A stretch of DNA of 64,000 nucleotides from Parus major (Eukaryota > Chordata > Aves > Passeriformes > Paridae): contig NC_031769.1 in NCBI RefSeq assembly GCF_001522545.3, positions 8,670,470 through 8,734,469 on the forward strand. The letters run 5' to 3'. Below are positions 22,823-36,200 of this stretch, piece after piece; the stretch's first letter is position 1; the number at the start of each line of letters is the position of its first letter. A program made the position numbers and the translations under genes. Below the pieces are notes generated by a model. It saw only the letters and a program-made list of their open reading frames with translations. It was not told where the DNA came from and made no database searches.

Positions 22823-25800
22823 CAGGTTAGTTCAGCTGATGGAGCAGTAGAGGGGAGATGCTTCAGAACAATCTCTGACTCTTTGCCCTATCAGACAAGT
22901 TCTGATAGAATATCAGACCAGTTCCTAATTTCTCTTGGCAGTTCCCATTCTGTCTCACCACTTAACATCTTTGAAACAACCTCTCCATACCACTTTAGAT
23001 TTTAAAAGGCAATTAATCTGCCTGAAGGAAAATGAGCAGAAAACCTAACAAACAGATCATCAAGGTCATTATTTATTTTTAAGCTGCTATCCTTCTGTGA
23101 GTTTCCTACAGAGCCCTTTTGCTTTCTGTTGTGAGAGCAGAATTTAAGGAGAAGACTATGGATCCAAGACTATGAAGACATTTTGTCTTATACCCTATTA
23201 CAGCATCGAATTAAGAGATCCAAAAGTTAGGCTTTAGTCCTGGTTTTGTGTCTAACTAATGATGTGCTAAGGAGAAGAGAATTTCTGAAGGCTGTATTAG
23301 CAAAATACAGTTTTATTGCAATTTGTTAACACATTTATCAAAATGGATGTTAAACAATATAAACACTAGGTTTGGCCAGAGAGCTGGATCTCGTAATCAA
23401 GAGCTAGAAAACAAGAATGTTATAAATTGCTTCCCAGTAGCTGAGAAAGGGAATAAATCCAAAGGGCTTTTTAAAGGAGACGAAGTCAGACAACTGTACT
23501 ATCTCACAGTTACAGTGTATGGTTTAGAGCTACAATTACAAATCATAATTTTCAAGGGTGTACTCCCTGAAGGGTGAATACAGGCTGAGCTACTGCACCT
23601 CAGGTTCATGCTGAGGACACCTGGACTGCCATCAGCTCTGTGGCTGCATCAGCAGGTCACTGCTAGTTGCAGGGCTGCAGAGTGATGCTGCATTCCTTCC
23701 TCCCCACTCCCTCATGGAGTTTCCTTGGGGGAGGCCTCCTTAGGCACAGGAGCTGTGCCCTTTCTCAGGAGAGAGAGAAGGTTTCTGGGAGCAGATGTGA
23801 TGCTGCTCGGAGGGAAGGGAGTCATGACTTCCAGGAACACCTGAGATCAACAGGGTGCTGAGCAGAGTCTGCAGCTCCATCCCCATTGTGCTCCCAGCAC
23901 ATCAAAGCATTTAGAGCAGAGAAGCAAAGAATCATCTCAGAACCATCCTCTGTGCCTCTAAAAGCTGCTCTCAGCCCATGCTCAGACCCAGCAGTGACTT
24001 TTTGTCACATGCTGAGACTCATGCATGGGAAAACTGTGTAAGGGTGAGGTGGGGAGAGCTTGTGCCTTAGCACATCTTAGATCTCACGCTCAGAGATGAA
24101 TGCTGGAGCCCATCACCAGCTCTGAGCAGAAACACTGCCTGGCCATCACAGGGCAAACTGGCCAGCCAGGCTCACTTGCAGAGACCTGATGTGGATAACA
24201 TAAATAATTGCAGATGCAGTTGAAAAAGTTGATATTGTCTTATAAATGCACAGATTCAGACTGGATGCTGTGCTCTGGACTGCTGCAGACAAGCTTTCCC
24301 AAAGGCACTGGGCTGCCCTCACCAGGCACTGACTGCATGTGACCACTGAAGAAATCAAACACAAATGCTGCAAGATCTTTATAATCACACAGAGGTGTGT
24401 ATAACTGAAGGAGAGACAATTGAGGGCAGCTGGACTACAGTTTTAGATGTAGGCTCCTAAATCCTGCACTGAATTCAGCTCCAGATTTCAGGGCCAGCAG
24501 CTGCATTATGCATTTTCCTCAGAGTGTCAGCTCTCAAGCTTCTCAGAGTAGGGACATTCATCACCTACTGTACTACTGGATTATTTATCATTGAGAAAAA
24601 TCAAGGACTTTTAGTTATACATTAATTTAAAATATTAATATCAATCTATTTGTCACTATAACTTTCTAAATAGCTATGAAATATGTGTAGTGCAACAGAT
24701 TTTACTTAGAGGAACACCAAGCCATTCCTTAATATCTCTTCTGCTGGAATTCAGCTTTAAACCCTGTGACTAAGATGTGCTATGTTTTTAACACCTCTCC
24801 AGCGGCTTGCTGCTTCACTTTATTAAAAAGGATCCCAGCAGAGAATTTTTTCTTTCTGTAGATCACTTTTGCCCCTTGCAGTAGAAAATGTGTGCTCACA
24901 CTAATTTCTATATAACAGATTATTATTATTTTATTGTGATGATCAGACCTGAACAACTTGTCCTGGCAGAATGATTTATGTGCCTCATTTCAATAAGAGT
25001 AGGCTTCCATTTGATTTTAAGAAAAATACAGGTTTCTGTTTTTTTTAACAACTGAAGTTAAAGAAGAGTATAGAGACCTCTGGAAAAATAAAATATGCAA
25101 ACATTTTATTTATTTCCTTACATGTGTCTAATAATATTGTCAGCATAAAAACAACAGGTTTATTTTAAAGCCTTGAGGATGATATCATGGGCTTTTATTT
25201 GTAGGTACAGGCTAAAGCTGATAGCTGGGGGAATTTAGGCAGATGAGGGGAAGCTGTGAATTTTATGGGCTGATTGGGACACTAGCAGGAGAAATCAAGA
25301 TGCCTGCCTGGGGTCAGGACAAGGCACCTTCGTGGAGAGCCCTGTTCATCCTCTTGTGGTCTGGCCACACAAAGCAAATCATACTGGCATAAAACCATCA
25401 CAACAGCTGGACCAATAAATCCACAGGTGGGCTTGGTACAAGTGCACCTACTCCAGATGAGGGGGAAAATCAATACCTTCCTTAACTACAGGGTTTATCA
25501 GCCTTTTCTGAATCCTCCAAGGTGCTCATCCCCAAATTAAAATATTTAATTTCATACATTATCCTCTCCTTTTCAAGCTAGAGTATTTTGTTGGCACACA
25601 GTGGGTCAGATGGAGATGAAGGGATGAATGGGAAGAGGACAGGCTGATTTCCATCTTCAGATTCAAGCCAGATCTCATCAGAGCAGCATAAAAAGCCCTA
25701 CAGAGCTAGCAATGACAGCAAAGTGTTTTGTTCTACAGATTTCCATATGTTTTTGGACCTTGGGAAGGTGAAGCGATAAGTGGGCATTGAGTTTCTAGTT

Positions 25801-26335
25801 TTCTTCCCATGTCTGTCCATGACACTTGGTATAATCTTTCTCAAGTTATTACATTTATCAGTTGCTCAGTTTTCTTATTTGTAAAATGGACATGGCAGAA
25901 CTTCAATCCCTCACAAGGCTGTTGAAGAGTTCAATTCATTAAAATTTATAAGATGCATTCAAGTTTTTAGCCAAAAGTTACCGTATAAATTGTGAAGATT
26001 GTAACATCTGTTTCCCTGCACAGCTGAATACAAACCAGAAGGGAAAAAAACCCCACACATACAGGTTTCCTTGTGCTACCATAGTAATTTTCTACATATT
26101 TCTTTGTGACTCAAGCAGAAAAGTTATAGGTGAGTATTTGAAAATGGCACATCCTTTTTGAAGAAAGTGTAACTCCCTTCTGGGACTACCAAAAGAGAGC
26201 TGGCTCTGGACTGTGTGGATTTCTAGCAAACAGAAGTAACATGAACTCACTGAATGCAGGGTCAGATCTCCAAGCTTACTGCAAGACTTTGGTAGAATAC
26301 TACTAACAAAAATTTGAAAATAAGACCAGGCACAG

Positions 26336-26362
26336 AAAAAATAAAATAAAATAAAATAAAAT
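26336..26362. repeat. (AAAAT)n microsatellite
   Basis: About five copies of the pentanucleotide AAAAT in a row. Short and of no coding relevance. Confidence 0.93.
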
Positions 26363-28777
26363 TGAGAAAGATGTCCGAGTATTTTCCAAGCATTTTTACC
26401 CTGGATAAACAATAAGCAAGAGGGACACAATGCAGTCAATTTAAATATCACAGCTGATAGACAGATGTTCAGTTAGATTCCTGTAACAAATACCACAAAG
26501 CAGGAGTAAACAAAGGTGTATTCATGAAATATACCAAAACCAAAACACTAAGGGACAAAAATATTTATTTTTTTTTTTGGTGAGGTTTGTTTTGTGTCTG
26601 AGGATTCTAAGAGTTCTTCAGGATGGCTGAAAGTATCACTGTATCACTGCAGTGCCAACACTGCAATTTCATAAACTTCCTCTGATCTTAAAGTATGTCA
26701 TGGATATGCAAAGTCAACCCCACCCATAAGACAAAAAATTTAAAGTTTAATGAGATGGCTGCTAAGGGATAGATAGTTTCATTAAAAAATGACAAAAAGA
26801 ACCTTCTCTTTCAATGCAGTCTTGGAGAGAAATAAAAAAAGAGAAGAGATAATAATTGCTTGGCAAACCCCAAATATAAGAATATCTGAACAATGGATTT
26901 GTTACCTGCAGGCAGGTCAGAGGGGTGAACTGCTTGGTCTAGCTAGGAAAGCCTGGTATCTAATGACTCTTACATTCCAGTACCATGACAAAAAAACCCA
27001 GCCCCAAAACAGAGGAGACATAAGATACAATGAGTAGAAAATTTAAGTTTGGATCAGAATTCTCAGGCTCTATTTCAAGCTCTTGACTTCTCCTGGGAAT
27101 GCAATTTAACCTCCCAATGAAAGGTTTTTCATAAGCACCCAAGGGATTCAGAAGTGCAACTCTCATTAATTTTTATTAGTGGAACCCTTGTGGAACTTGT
27201 GGAACCCTCACCTCTTGGGTACTTTGAAAATCTCCCTCCCCGTGTTGTTTAGTTGACTCTGCTGTTAAATAGGGATAATAATTACAACAGCTCAACCTGT
27301 TTAAATAATACCGTTTTAATATCACTATTATTTTCATAGGTTATACTCAGTGCTGAAATAAATGCATTATAATAAATAATGCAGAACTTTAACATCTGTT
27401 CTGGTTAGTAAATAATTCACAAGTCAATAATTAATTTTCGAGCTGTTCATTTATAATTCATAAATATTTTCCAAATATTCAGAGTCTGAAAATTTTTATC
27501 TGAACAATTATATGAACTTTTCCTTCTAATTATTACATACTCACAATTTGTGTCATTTAGTTGGGCATTTAATTAACACAGTATTATGTTCCTTATCCTG
27601 ACTGAATGAGTAAAATTTTTCAAAGGTTGGAAAGAAAGTCACTGTCAACACTGAATCATGAATATTCACTTTGCATGTGACTTTTCAGTGCCCACAAAAG
27701 CTCCCAATGCTTTGAGGGCTCACCAGCATTTTCATGAACAGAATGATTTATGGAGTCATGGTGCAGTTACCCTTGTAATGTACACTTGTACTATGAGACT
27801 TCATTAGCCAACTCTCATACTTCCCAGTTGTTTCATTAGCCAGTTCTCCAGTTTACTCCCAGAGCTTACCTACTTCAACTATTTCATATCTGTATGATAA
27901 TTTGGAGCTGGAGAATCAAAATGTAGGTGGGATTTTTTTTTTTTTAACACAAACAGTTTTTGCAGGATAAAAAAACCCCTTTAAAACATTAATTTAATAA
28001 TTCCCCAAGAATTTAAATGCCTTTTACAGCCTGACACATTAGGAAATGGGACAACAGTATCTGTGGCACATCAGACTGTGACTGTTTTAATAACAACAAA
28101 AAAAAAAAGAACCCAAAGCTCAGTCACTGCTTTTTATTCTGCAAAACAGGCAGCACTAAATATTGCAGATAACCATTACCATCAGTGTGCATTTACAATG
28201 GAGCTTAGAAGCAAAAGACCTGAAAAACTGAGATTATCCAACCTGAGACACCTTTCCTGGCTGGTTAAATTGGGAAACAAGTTTCTGTAGGCTACTTGGG
28301 CTATGGAAAATAATGAGTCTGCCCTGGCTGTGGGCTAAAGTGTTTTGAGGACACATACCTTATTCTTTCTCCAGAGGCTCCACACAGGGCCAGAGCAGCT
28401 TTGCTCTTTGATCACTTCATGACAAATTGAGCCCTTAACTGCTGCCTGAAGAAGGTCTTGTTGTTTCAAAAGCAGAACAAATAAATATTCACTTGTTATT
28501 TTCCCCTTGAAAGGGATCTCTGCATTTACCAAATGGTCCTGATTAGGCTGCTGAAATATTCTAGAATCAAAATTGGCTGTTTTTGTCTGGTTCTCCAGAG
28601 GGTGCAAACCATGAAACTATTTTACATCTGGATTTAAATGCTTGTTCAGAATAACATTCTGCATGCAGCTCGTGCCTGTGTGGGTGCATGGATAAAGGTA
28701 CAGGGGTTAAAAATGTGTCTGGAAGACAGGCTCAGGGCACAGCCTTCTGTCTGCAGCACCAGCGGCTGCACTTCTTT

Positions 28778-28880
28778 CACTAATTAGACCTTGATCAGAT
28801 TAATCATGGATGCAGTCCCACTGAATGCAATGGGACTACTGCTGGGGACAAAAGTAAAAAGCAAGTTTAAGTGCTGCAGG
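28778..28880. repeat. Possible degenerate ancient amniote interspersed repeat
   Basis: Contains GTCCCACTGAATGCAATGGG followed by ACTACTGCTGGGGACAAAAG and TTTAAGTGCTGCAGG. This resembles the 'tcaatgggactactc ... taagtgc' backbone of old sauropsid interspersed repeats. The family is not named here because I cannot verify it. Confidence 0.35.
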
Positions 28881-29747
28881 TGGTTAGATCATCAATAACC
28901 AGAGCCAGAACCTTTCATATAGCAACTCAAGTAGGGAGAAGCTATCTTCTACCCAGCATTTCCATACCTATTACTTCACCAGAACCATTAGGATTGTTAT
29001 ACAGTGAATATCCCTGAAACAGCAAAGTATCATTATAATGGATTTTTTGTTAAGAGTTCATAGCATCCATAAGCCTATTCACACGGCAATGTGCAGCCAC
29101 AAAGCTTTGAAGAGTGAGGTTTAGAGAGTGGAAAAGTAGCACAAAGGTAATTCAATAAGATGTTGGTCTCACAAACAGTATCAAAAGACTAACTTTTACA
29201 TAGATCGTGACATTTACTTTTAAAGCTAAGAAGATTTTTTCTTATTCATATTATTTTCATTAGGGAGTTGTTATTCACTTGTTATGGATTTTTTCCCACT
29301 TGGGCCAAGATGAATGAGACAGAAAGCCTTATATTTAAAACATTAATATAATGGCCTGATACCCTGTAAATAAAGCTTTGTTGATTATCCATTTGCTTTA
29401 AGTGCCCCTTTTGTTAAGCCACCAGTTTTTAGGTCATCTCTGCCTTTTAATCCAAAGTAGCTGTAACAGGTACTGGTCCTTGAACATAAGCATCACCTAC
29501 AGGCGTAGGAAGCAGATGGCAGGTGTGTTCATTTTACTCTGCCAGGAGGATCTTTGCAACTTTTAAAAGGGATCTGGTGACACACAGGATAGGGTCTACA
29601 TTTTCATCCATGCTAGAATGGATTTCGAAAGAAAAAACAATACTCATGGAGATGCCACTATAAAGGCTGTCAAAGGCACTGCCTCAGTTTCCCACCTTAT
29701 CTTGTTTTAGCCATATGTATACTTGTTTAGCAGTGGACACATATGGA

Positions 29748-30255
29748 TCAGGGGTGTGGAGTTCCTCTCCTGTGAGGAAAGCCTGAGAGAGCTGGGTTTT
29801 TTAGTCTGGGGAATAGAAAGCTCTGGGAAGATTTTACTGTGGTCTTTCAGTATTTGAAGGGGGCATTTTAAAAAGATGAAAAAAGGTTCTAATAATAGGA
29901 AAAGGGCCTTTAAATTTTTAAAATTTCTTAAATTTTAAAATTTTTAAAAATTTTTAACTTTTAAAAAAAATTAATTTTAAAAAGATTTTTTAAATTAAAA
30001 GAGGGTAGATTTAGATACAAAATAAAAAAGAAATTCTTTATGATGAGGTTGGTGAGACACTGCAATGGTTGCCCAGAGAAGCCGTGGATGCCCCATGGCT
30101 GGAAATGTTCAAGGCCAGGTTGGATGGGGCTTTGAGCAACCTGGTCTAGTGGAAGGTGCTCCCTCTGTGCCTGTCCATGGCAGGGGCATTGGAATTATGT
30201 AATCTTTAAAGGTGCCTCCCAAATCAGTCCATGAATATATGATTTTTTGATGTTG
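29748..30255 (+). mobile_element. CR1 LINE fragment (3' region), plus orientation, interrupted
   Basis: Recognisable CR1 landmarks occur in order: GAGAGCTGGGTTTTTTAGTC, GACCTTAT-like and CAGTATTTGAAGGGGGC (29760-29865), then TGCCCAGAGAAGCCGTGGAT, TGGAAATGTTCAAGGCCAGG, TTGGATGGGGCTTTGAGCAA, CCTGGTCTAGTGGAAGGTG and CCATGGCAGGGGCATTGGAA (30069-30195), and the 3' tail up to about 30255. Between the blocks, 29910-30002 is replaced by an A/T-only palindromic low-complexity stretch. The copy is 5'-truncated and non-coding. Confidence 0.92.
29910..30002. repeat. A/T-only palindromic low-complexity insert within CR1
   Basis: A run made almost entirely of AAAATTTT-type units, highly self-complementary, sitting inside the CR1 fragment. 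It probably arose by slippage of an A-rich stretch within the element. Confidence 0.8.
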
Positions 30256-30259
30256 GTCT

Positions 30260-33200
30260 CTTCTAGCCCAACAATAATTTAATTTCACCATGTACAATGC
30301 AACAACTTCATCAGGACAGCTTGAAGGAAAGCATCTGAGAACATGCTGGTGAGTTACAACAGCTTCCAGAAGGTGAGACATATTTCTCAATGCATGAAAT
30401 TGAATCTAGTTGTCCTATGTCCTTGGTGATCCACAGGTCAGAAGATAAGGCACTGTCCATGGACAATGTCTCCAACTACCATTGTTTTCTTTTTATTGAA
30501 ATCTGTCTGGTTGATAAAAATCTACAAGTAGAATGAGCACCAAGGTTTTAAGTCCCATTTGACCTCCTGATGTTTTGTGTTTCCTTAAATATATGTGACT
30601 TAATTCTCTTTGGCTTCCTTAGGCAGTTCCTGGTCAGTTTTATGATTCACCTACTGTATCTGCAAATCCTACGCACTGAGTGAGTACCCTGCATGGTGAA
30701 TTTCTCACATATAAGCTTGGTTAATAAACTAGTTGTCATCCTGAGAGATTTTTTAACTAATAACACATAGAAGAAAGTTACTTTCAGAAATGGTGCCTAT
30801 GAATTGTGTTGCCATTATTCTGACCATATAGGTGAGAAATTAATTTTGCACTGTAGCTAAAGAAATAATCTAAGTCACAAAGAGATCATTTACTCCAGCA
30901 CCTAAAGTATCTGGATTTTTGTGAACAATTGATAGATCCTGAAAATAGGCAAACTTTGACAGAGAAGCCTATTTCAGGCAGAAGTATAGGCAGGCAGACT
31001 GGGAGTGAAGGAATCCATGACAGTTTTCCCAGCCTTTTCCTCTTGATTCTCAAATAATGTGTGATTTGAAGTCAGAGCAAGTCAGTATCTCATTATGTGC
31101 TGGGCCCTCCTCTCACATGTCACATCAGCATGCAGATTCCCAAAGTGCTGATTCTCAAAGGTGAACCAGACTTGTCCAAGCTGTTCTGAGCATCAAGATG
31201 CATTTTATATAACATGATATTAGAAATAACTTTACCCAAAATGTCAAGTTTATCCTAAGCATATTTGATGACAAGAGTTCCTAATAAATTGCAAGACTAG
31301 AGAAGCCTAAAGAAAAGGAAGCTTTGTAAGTCCTTTGTTGCAAAGGGACTAGGTTTTTAATTTTTTTTTTTTCCTGAAGTTATGACAATTTGCCTTTGGA
31401 TGAATTTCTTGGCAAATACTATAGACCAGTGTCAGAAGGGGAGGAGAAATAGAGCGACTGTACAATACTTTCTATTATATTCATCACACACTGCTTTTGG
31501 TTCAGTAGACATAAACAGCTTTAAATTTCAAGGCTAATTCAAATTGGATTTTAGAAACACATAGTCTAAAAATATTTGCACCAAACTAAGGGATTATTAC
31601 TCTTATCTTATCCTTAGAAAAGCTTTTGAAAAATATATGGTATCTCAGATTTTAAATTGGGTCTTCAAAACCCTCTTGTCTGTAGCTGTGTCATCTGCTT
31701 GGTTGCCTATTGTCAAAAGGTAAAATGTTGTATAGAGAAAAGGATTTGCATAAATTGCTATCACCTGCTGGCCATCCAGGTTAATGAAAGGCGGGGGGAA
31801 AAATAAGGCAGGAAGCCTTTGAGCCTAATCTTTCTTGACTGTTTCTGTGCCAAACCAGATCAGCAAAATATTACTGTGGTGTTCTTCTTAACTTGCATTT
31901 ACAACCTGGGCCTGGCCTTTTCTATTGCTGTCACTGAAATCTTTATCTCCACCTACTGAAATCAGTTATCAGTGGGTGGAGGAACCTTTTGATTGCACAG
32001 ATGCTTTTAGCCTTATGTTCCCCACAGGCACCAGAAAAGATGTAGTACAGGAAACTGTGGGAACAAGCTGCACCAAGAGAAAATTCCCCTTAGTGGCTTG
32101 AGCAGAGCATACACAGCAATTGAACAGCCAGACCAGAAACAACATGAACAAAAAGCACATTAGGAAAATACTTGTACTCCTAAATTAATGGAACACTTTG
32201 TGAAAGGGAAACCTATAGCACCCTTCAGCTACCCTAAGGGTTAATGAAAGAGGTGGCAAAACCAAACTCTTTTCAGCAGTGCTAGATGAAATATCAGGAC
32301 AGTGGTCACCAGTTTTGGTCTGGGAGATTAGGATAGCCCAAAAGAGGCTGTGGAATTTCCACCCTTGGTGTTTTCAAGACTTAGGAGGACCAAACCAGGA
32401 CAGACCTGAGAACTCATTGACAGTAGCTGCAGTTTGAACTGGAGTTTGGCCTGGTTTGGACTGCTTGTGTCTCTTCCAGTCACCATTTCTGTGACCCCAA
32501 ATAATGTTAAGTGAAAGTTAACATGGTGAATATAACTATTTACACAGAAGATAATAAAAGGCATAGCTATTGTGAAAGCAGTAATTTTGTTCTGAGGGAT
32601 AAAGAATAGTTCTGACAAATTACTACAGCATAAGGAATTTTTCCAGTCATGTCAAATGAATTGGTTTTTATAGTGTCAGTTCTTTCCTGTTTAGACAATT
32701 CTCAGGAAAGTACCATTAATATTCATGGGGATTTTGTATTTACATCAGAAGAGCAGAAAACAAAATGATAAGCAACACTCACCTACAGGTGAGTCTCATT
32801 TCAAAAGGAGTCTCCACACTGAACTCTATAATCTAACATAGTTTGCCACATATGACTTTCCAAAGTATACTCTTTTGTGTAGCTGAAGAAAATGAAAGTT
32901 GGTTTATTGCTGAGGATTTTTAAACAGTTGCTGAGATTGGCCAAAACACAACCTGGAAATCTGAGACAAAAAGTAACTGCACACATGTCAGGCTATTCTG
33001 GTTTATGTGCTATAACAAATACATTACCACATATATTAAAACACATTTAACCAAGAATGATTATAGTAGTGAAGCCCTGGATTATGCTCTGTAAAATGAT
33101 CTATAAATGAGAAAGGTGTTTGAGGTACATCTGCATTATTGTTGATGGGCAGATCAGCTGTGCTTGGTTTGTCTCAGCTGCACCCAGCTCACTGCTCAGG

Positions 33201-36200
33201 CTGTGCAATGCAATATTTGGATTTCTTTCAGGGAAATCTCTGATTGATCTGCAGGGGACTTACACCTGGCTGTATGAATGAGCACAAAAAGCAGTGCAGG
33301 GGATGCCCACAGAAGGTTAATCCATTCTCAGAAGTTGCTAAGTAACAGTACCTGGAGCTCAGCATCACCCATTACTTGACAGCTCATCCCAAAGACTTGT
33401 ACATGCATTTTTTTGGCTGAAAACCACTATTTCTTGGTAGTCTGTTAGAGCAGTATAGATTGAGGGGGAAAAGAGAAATCCCTCAGTTGATTTGCACCAG
33501 CAGAGAATCTGACTTGTCTCAGAATTGTGAAGTTTGAATTAACATCTCTGTAAAAACTCCCTAGTCATGAGAAAATGCAGTGGCTTCTGGACGAGTATAT
33601 GCTAATATACCAAATGTTACTCACTCTGGCTACAATAGCACTATCTCTTTAGAATGCAGAAAAATTCATTAGAAGGCAGGTGAAGTAAATTTGATTTTGT
33701 GAAGCCATCATGTGAGTGCAGTATTACATACAGGAAGGAGAACACTTATATTTTGCATATCCTAAGTACATAATTCCTGTTTGCTGGAGGTTCTTTTCTG
33801 TCTGCCAGGGATTTTTCCTCCACCTTTTAAAAGAAATAATCAATCAAGTCCCCTCCCAGCACACAGGTAAATAAACATGTACCAGCAACTGGATTAAGGT
33901 CAAAAACATAACCGATGTTCTGTAAATACCCAAGATTAAAAAATGTATTTTTTATTATTTCTGTTAGAAATCTCTCCAATATTTGAATCTTGTGACATTT
34001 GAACAATAATAATCTTTTGGCTCTCAGTGACATGTGCATTTTTGTCAGCAAATACTGTAATATATGGCTTTCAGATTCAAAATAAAGTTTTAGCAAGCCT
34101 TTATGTAAATTAAGAACAAGACCAAAGCCAAAGCATCTACATTTGGTTCACAGTTGCCATTCTAATATTAGTGAGTAATGATGTACGAAATAGAATATTA
34201 GCCAAAGCTTATTTGATGTAAACAAAATGGCTATTTAAAAAGCATTTAAAAACAGTATAAAATACATCAATTCATGTAAAAACATATTGAACATGCAATT
34301 CCATGTAGTGAAAAACATATTTTACATGATTTTGGCAGACAGCATGTGTGTAACTGAAATAAAAATCAATATAATTTATTGTATAATTTAGACTTGGCTT
34401 TATCCTCTTCTACTCAAATTAATATATGGGTTAGCAATTTATATGCCAAGTCTCAGTTCTCAGGGATTAGAAACAGCTGAGATATACTGCAACACTGAGG
34501 TTTATGATGTGAAAATGCTGACAGACTCAAATAAAACGGCACTGCTGCTACGTCAGCTTGGAAACCTGATCCATGAACTATTGCTGGTTGGGTGTAAATG
34601 TCTGAATCCCCATCTTCAGTCTAAAGGGTTCATGTTTTCCCAGAGGGTGTTGCCTAGCCTATATCTCTTTGTTTACAATGCTCTTCAAAGTGACATTGTA
34701 CAGTAAGTGAGCTTCAAATCGGCTACTTGTGGAAATACGCTGTAGTGGATCACCAGCACAAGGCTTGCATGACAGCTGAGCCTGCTTAACACCTTAAAGA
34801 AGGGATTAACAGATGTATTTTCTCAAGCACTGTGAGTGAGCCTCCTTTCCTCTCCTAACCTTCTGTCTCTGGGTTTGCAGCACTGTGGTCCCTGAGCTGC
34901 TCTGATACACCAGTACCCAGCACATCTGGTTACTGCAACCAGCTTTCCAATTCAAAAGCATCCCAATGGAAAAGTACATTCTTTCAAAGTATGTATTTTT
35001 GCTGTGGCCTTACCCTGAAGCTGAAATGCCTAGATTATGCAGAAGCTCACAGCTAGACCTCAGGCTAATCCCCCTCTGGATGAGGGGATGTTGTGGCTTT
35101 CACTCTGTAAAGCTTTTTGTCAAAGTTATTTTACAGTGCAGCATGTCCCTCTCTCTGAGGAGCTCTTCTCAGGAGCCCTGGCCATCCTGGGCAGTTATAA
35201 GGGAAAACTCAGCCTCAGTCACTACATTTGATCCCCACAGAGATCATTATGTTTTACTGGTTCCTCAGGACATGGCTAAACAGGGCTCATAATGCCTTGG
35301 GAGTATGAAGATGCATTTTTCTTTCAAGGCACATCTCTGCTCTGCTTTCTACAATACTTCTCTAAAGTACAAAAAAAGTAGGAAAATAAAAACAAAAGAG
35401 CAGGAAGTAGACTCCGAATGCTGTACTAAGCATGAAAATCCCCAAGGTGTGAGGTAATTGCAGCACCTAGCTGTCATGGTAACAGGCACGACTGCAATTA
35501 ATACAATTTAAAGTGCACTATATGTGGAAGATGGTAGGAACAATCTCCATGAGCTTGTTTGTTTATAGCTACTGCAGCCTTCCCACTTATCCTATCTGAA
35601 AACTTTCCTGATGCATCTCGGCCGGGCATCAGATTTCCTTCAGGGATTTCAAACCTTTGCGCAAAGAGGCTGCTGGCTGTTCATAAACAGAATGACACTT
35701 AATTTTCCTGCCCTGAAAAATAACAGCAAACACTTATAATGTGGAGAATGGAGCCTTAGTTTTTCCGTAATGTGTGCTCTTGAATACCAGGAACCAATCT
35801 AATACTGCATAAACCTCCTTCCAGCGCTTGGCTCGGCAGCCATCACATCAGCATGGCTCTCTAGCCAATGTCATGCTGCCCTGGAACTGCAAAAATCAAT
35901 GAAGGTTAAAATCACACACATGAAGGCATTGTGTTGATCTGCACTGCCATTAATTTAAACCATTTGGGGAGGCTAAAAAAGCAACCCAATTATTTTCTAT
36001 TTGCAATTCTAGTGTAGGGCTAATACACAGAGCAATACCTAGTATATAAGGAAATGTAAACCTGTCAGTTTGCTGCTAAGTGACCCAGCTTATACAGATG
36101 TAATTAGAAAGTTATTAAACCAGAGTCCCTTTAGCCATGGCTTCAGCTGAACAGCTCTGCTACTAATACTATCCATTAAATTGCATCCATTTATAGCTGG

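Larger units (their letters stand above)
22830..29745. other. Non-coding stretch, partly GC-moderate
   Basis: No gene recognised. Bases 23580-24180 are somewhat richer in GC than the surroundings but show no CpG enrichment or exon signature. The stretch holds an (AAAAT)n microsatellite (26336-26362) and a tandem GGAACCCTTGT/GGAACTTGT duplication near 27181. Open frames up to about 119 codons show no domain. Confidence 0.55.
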
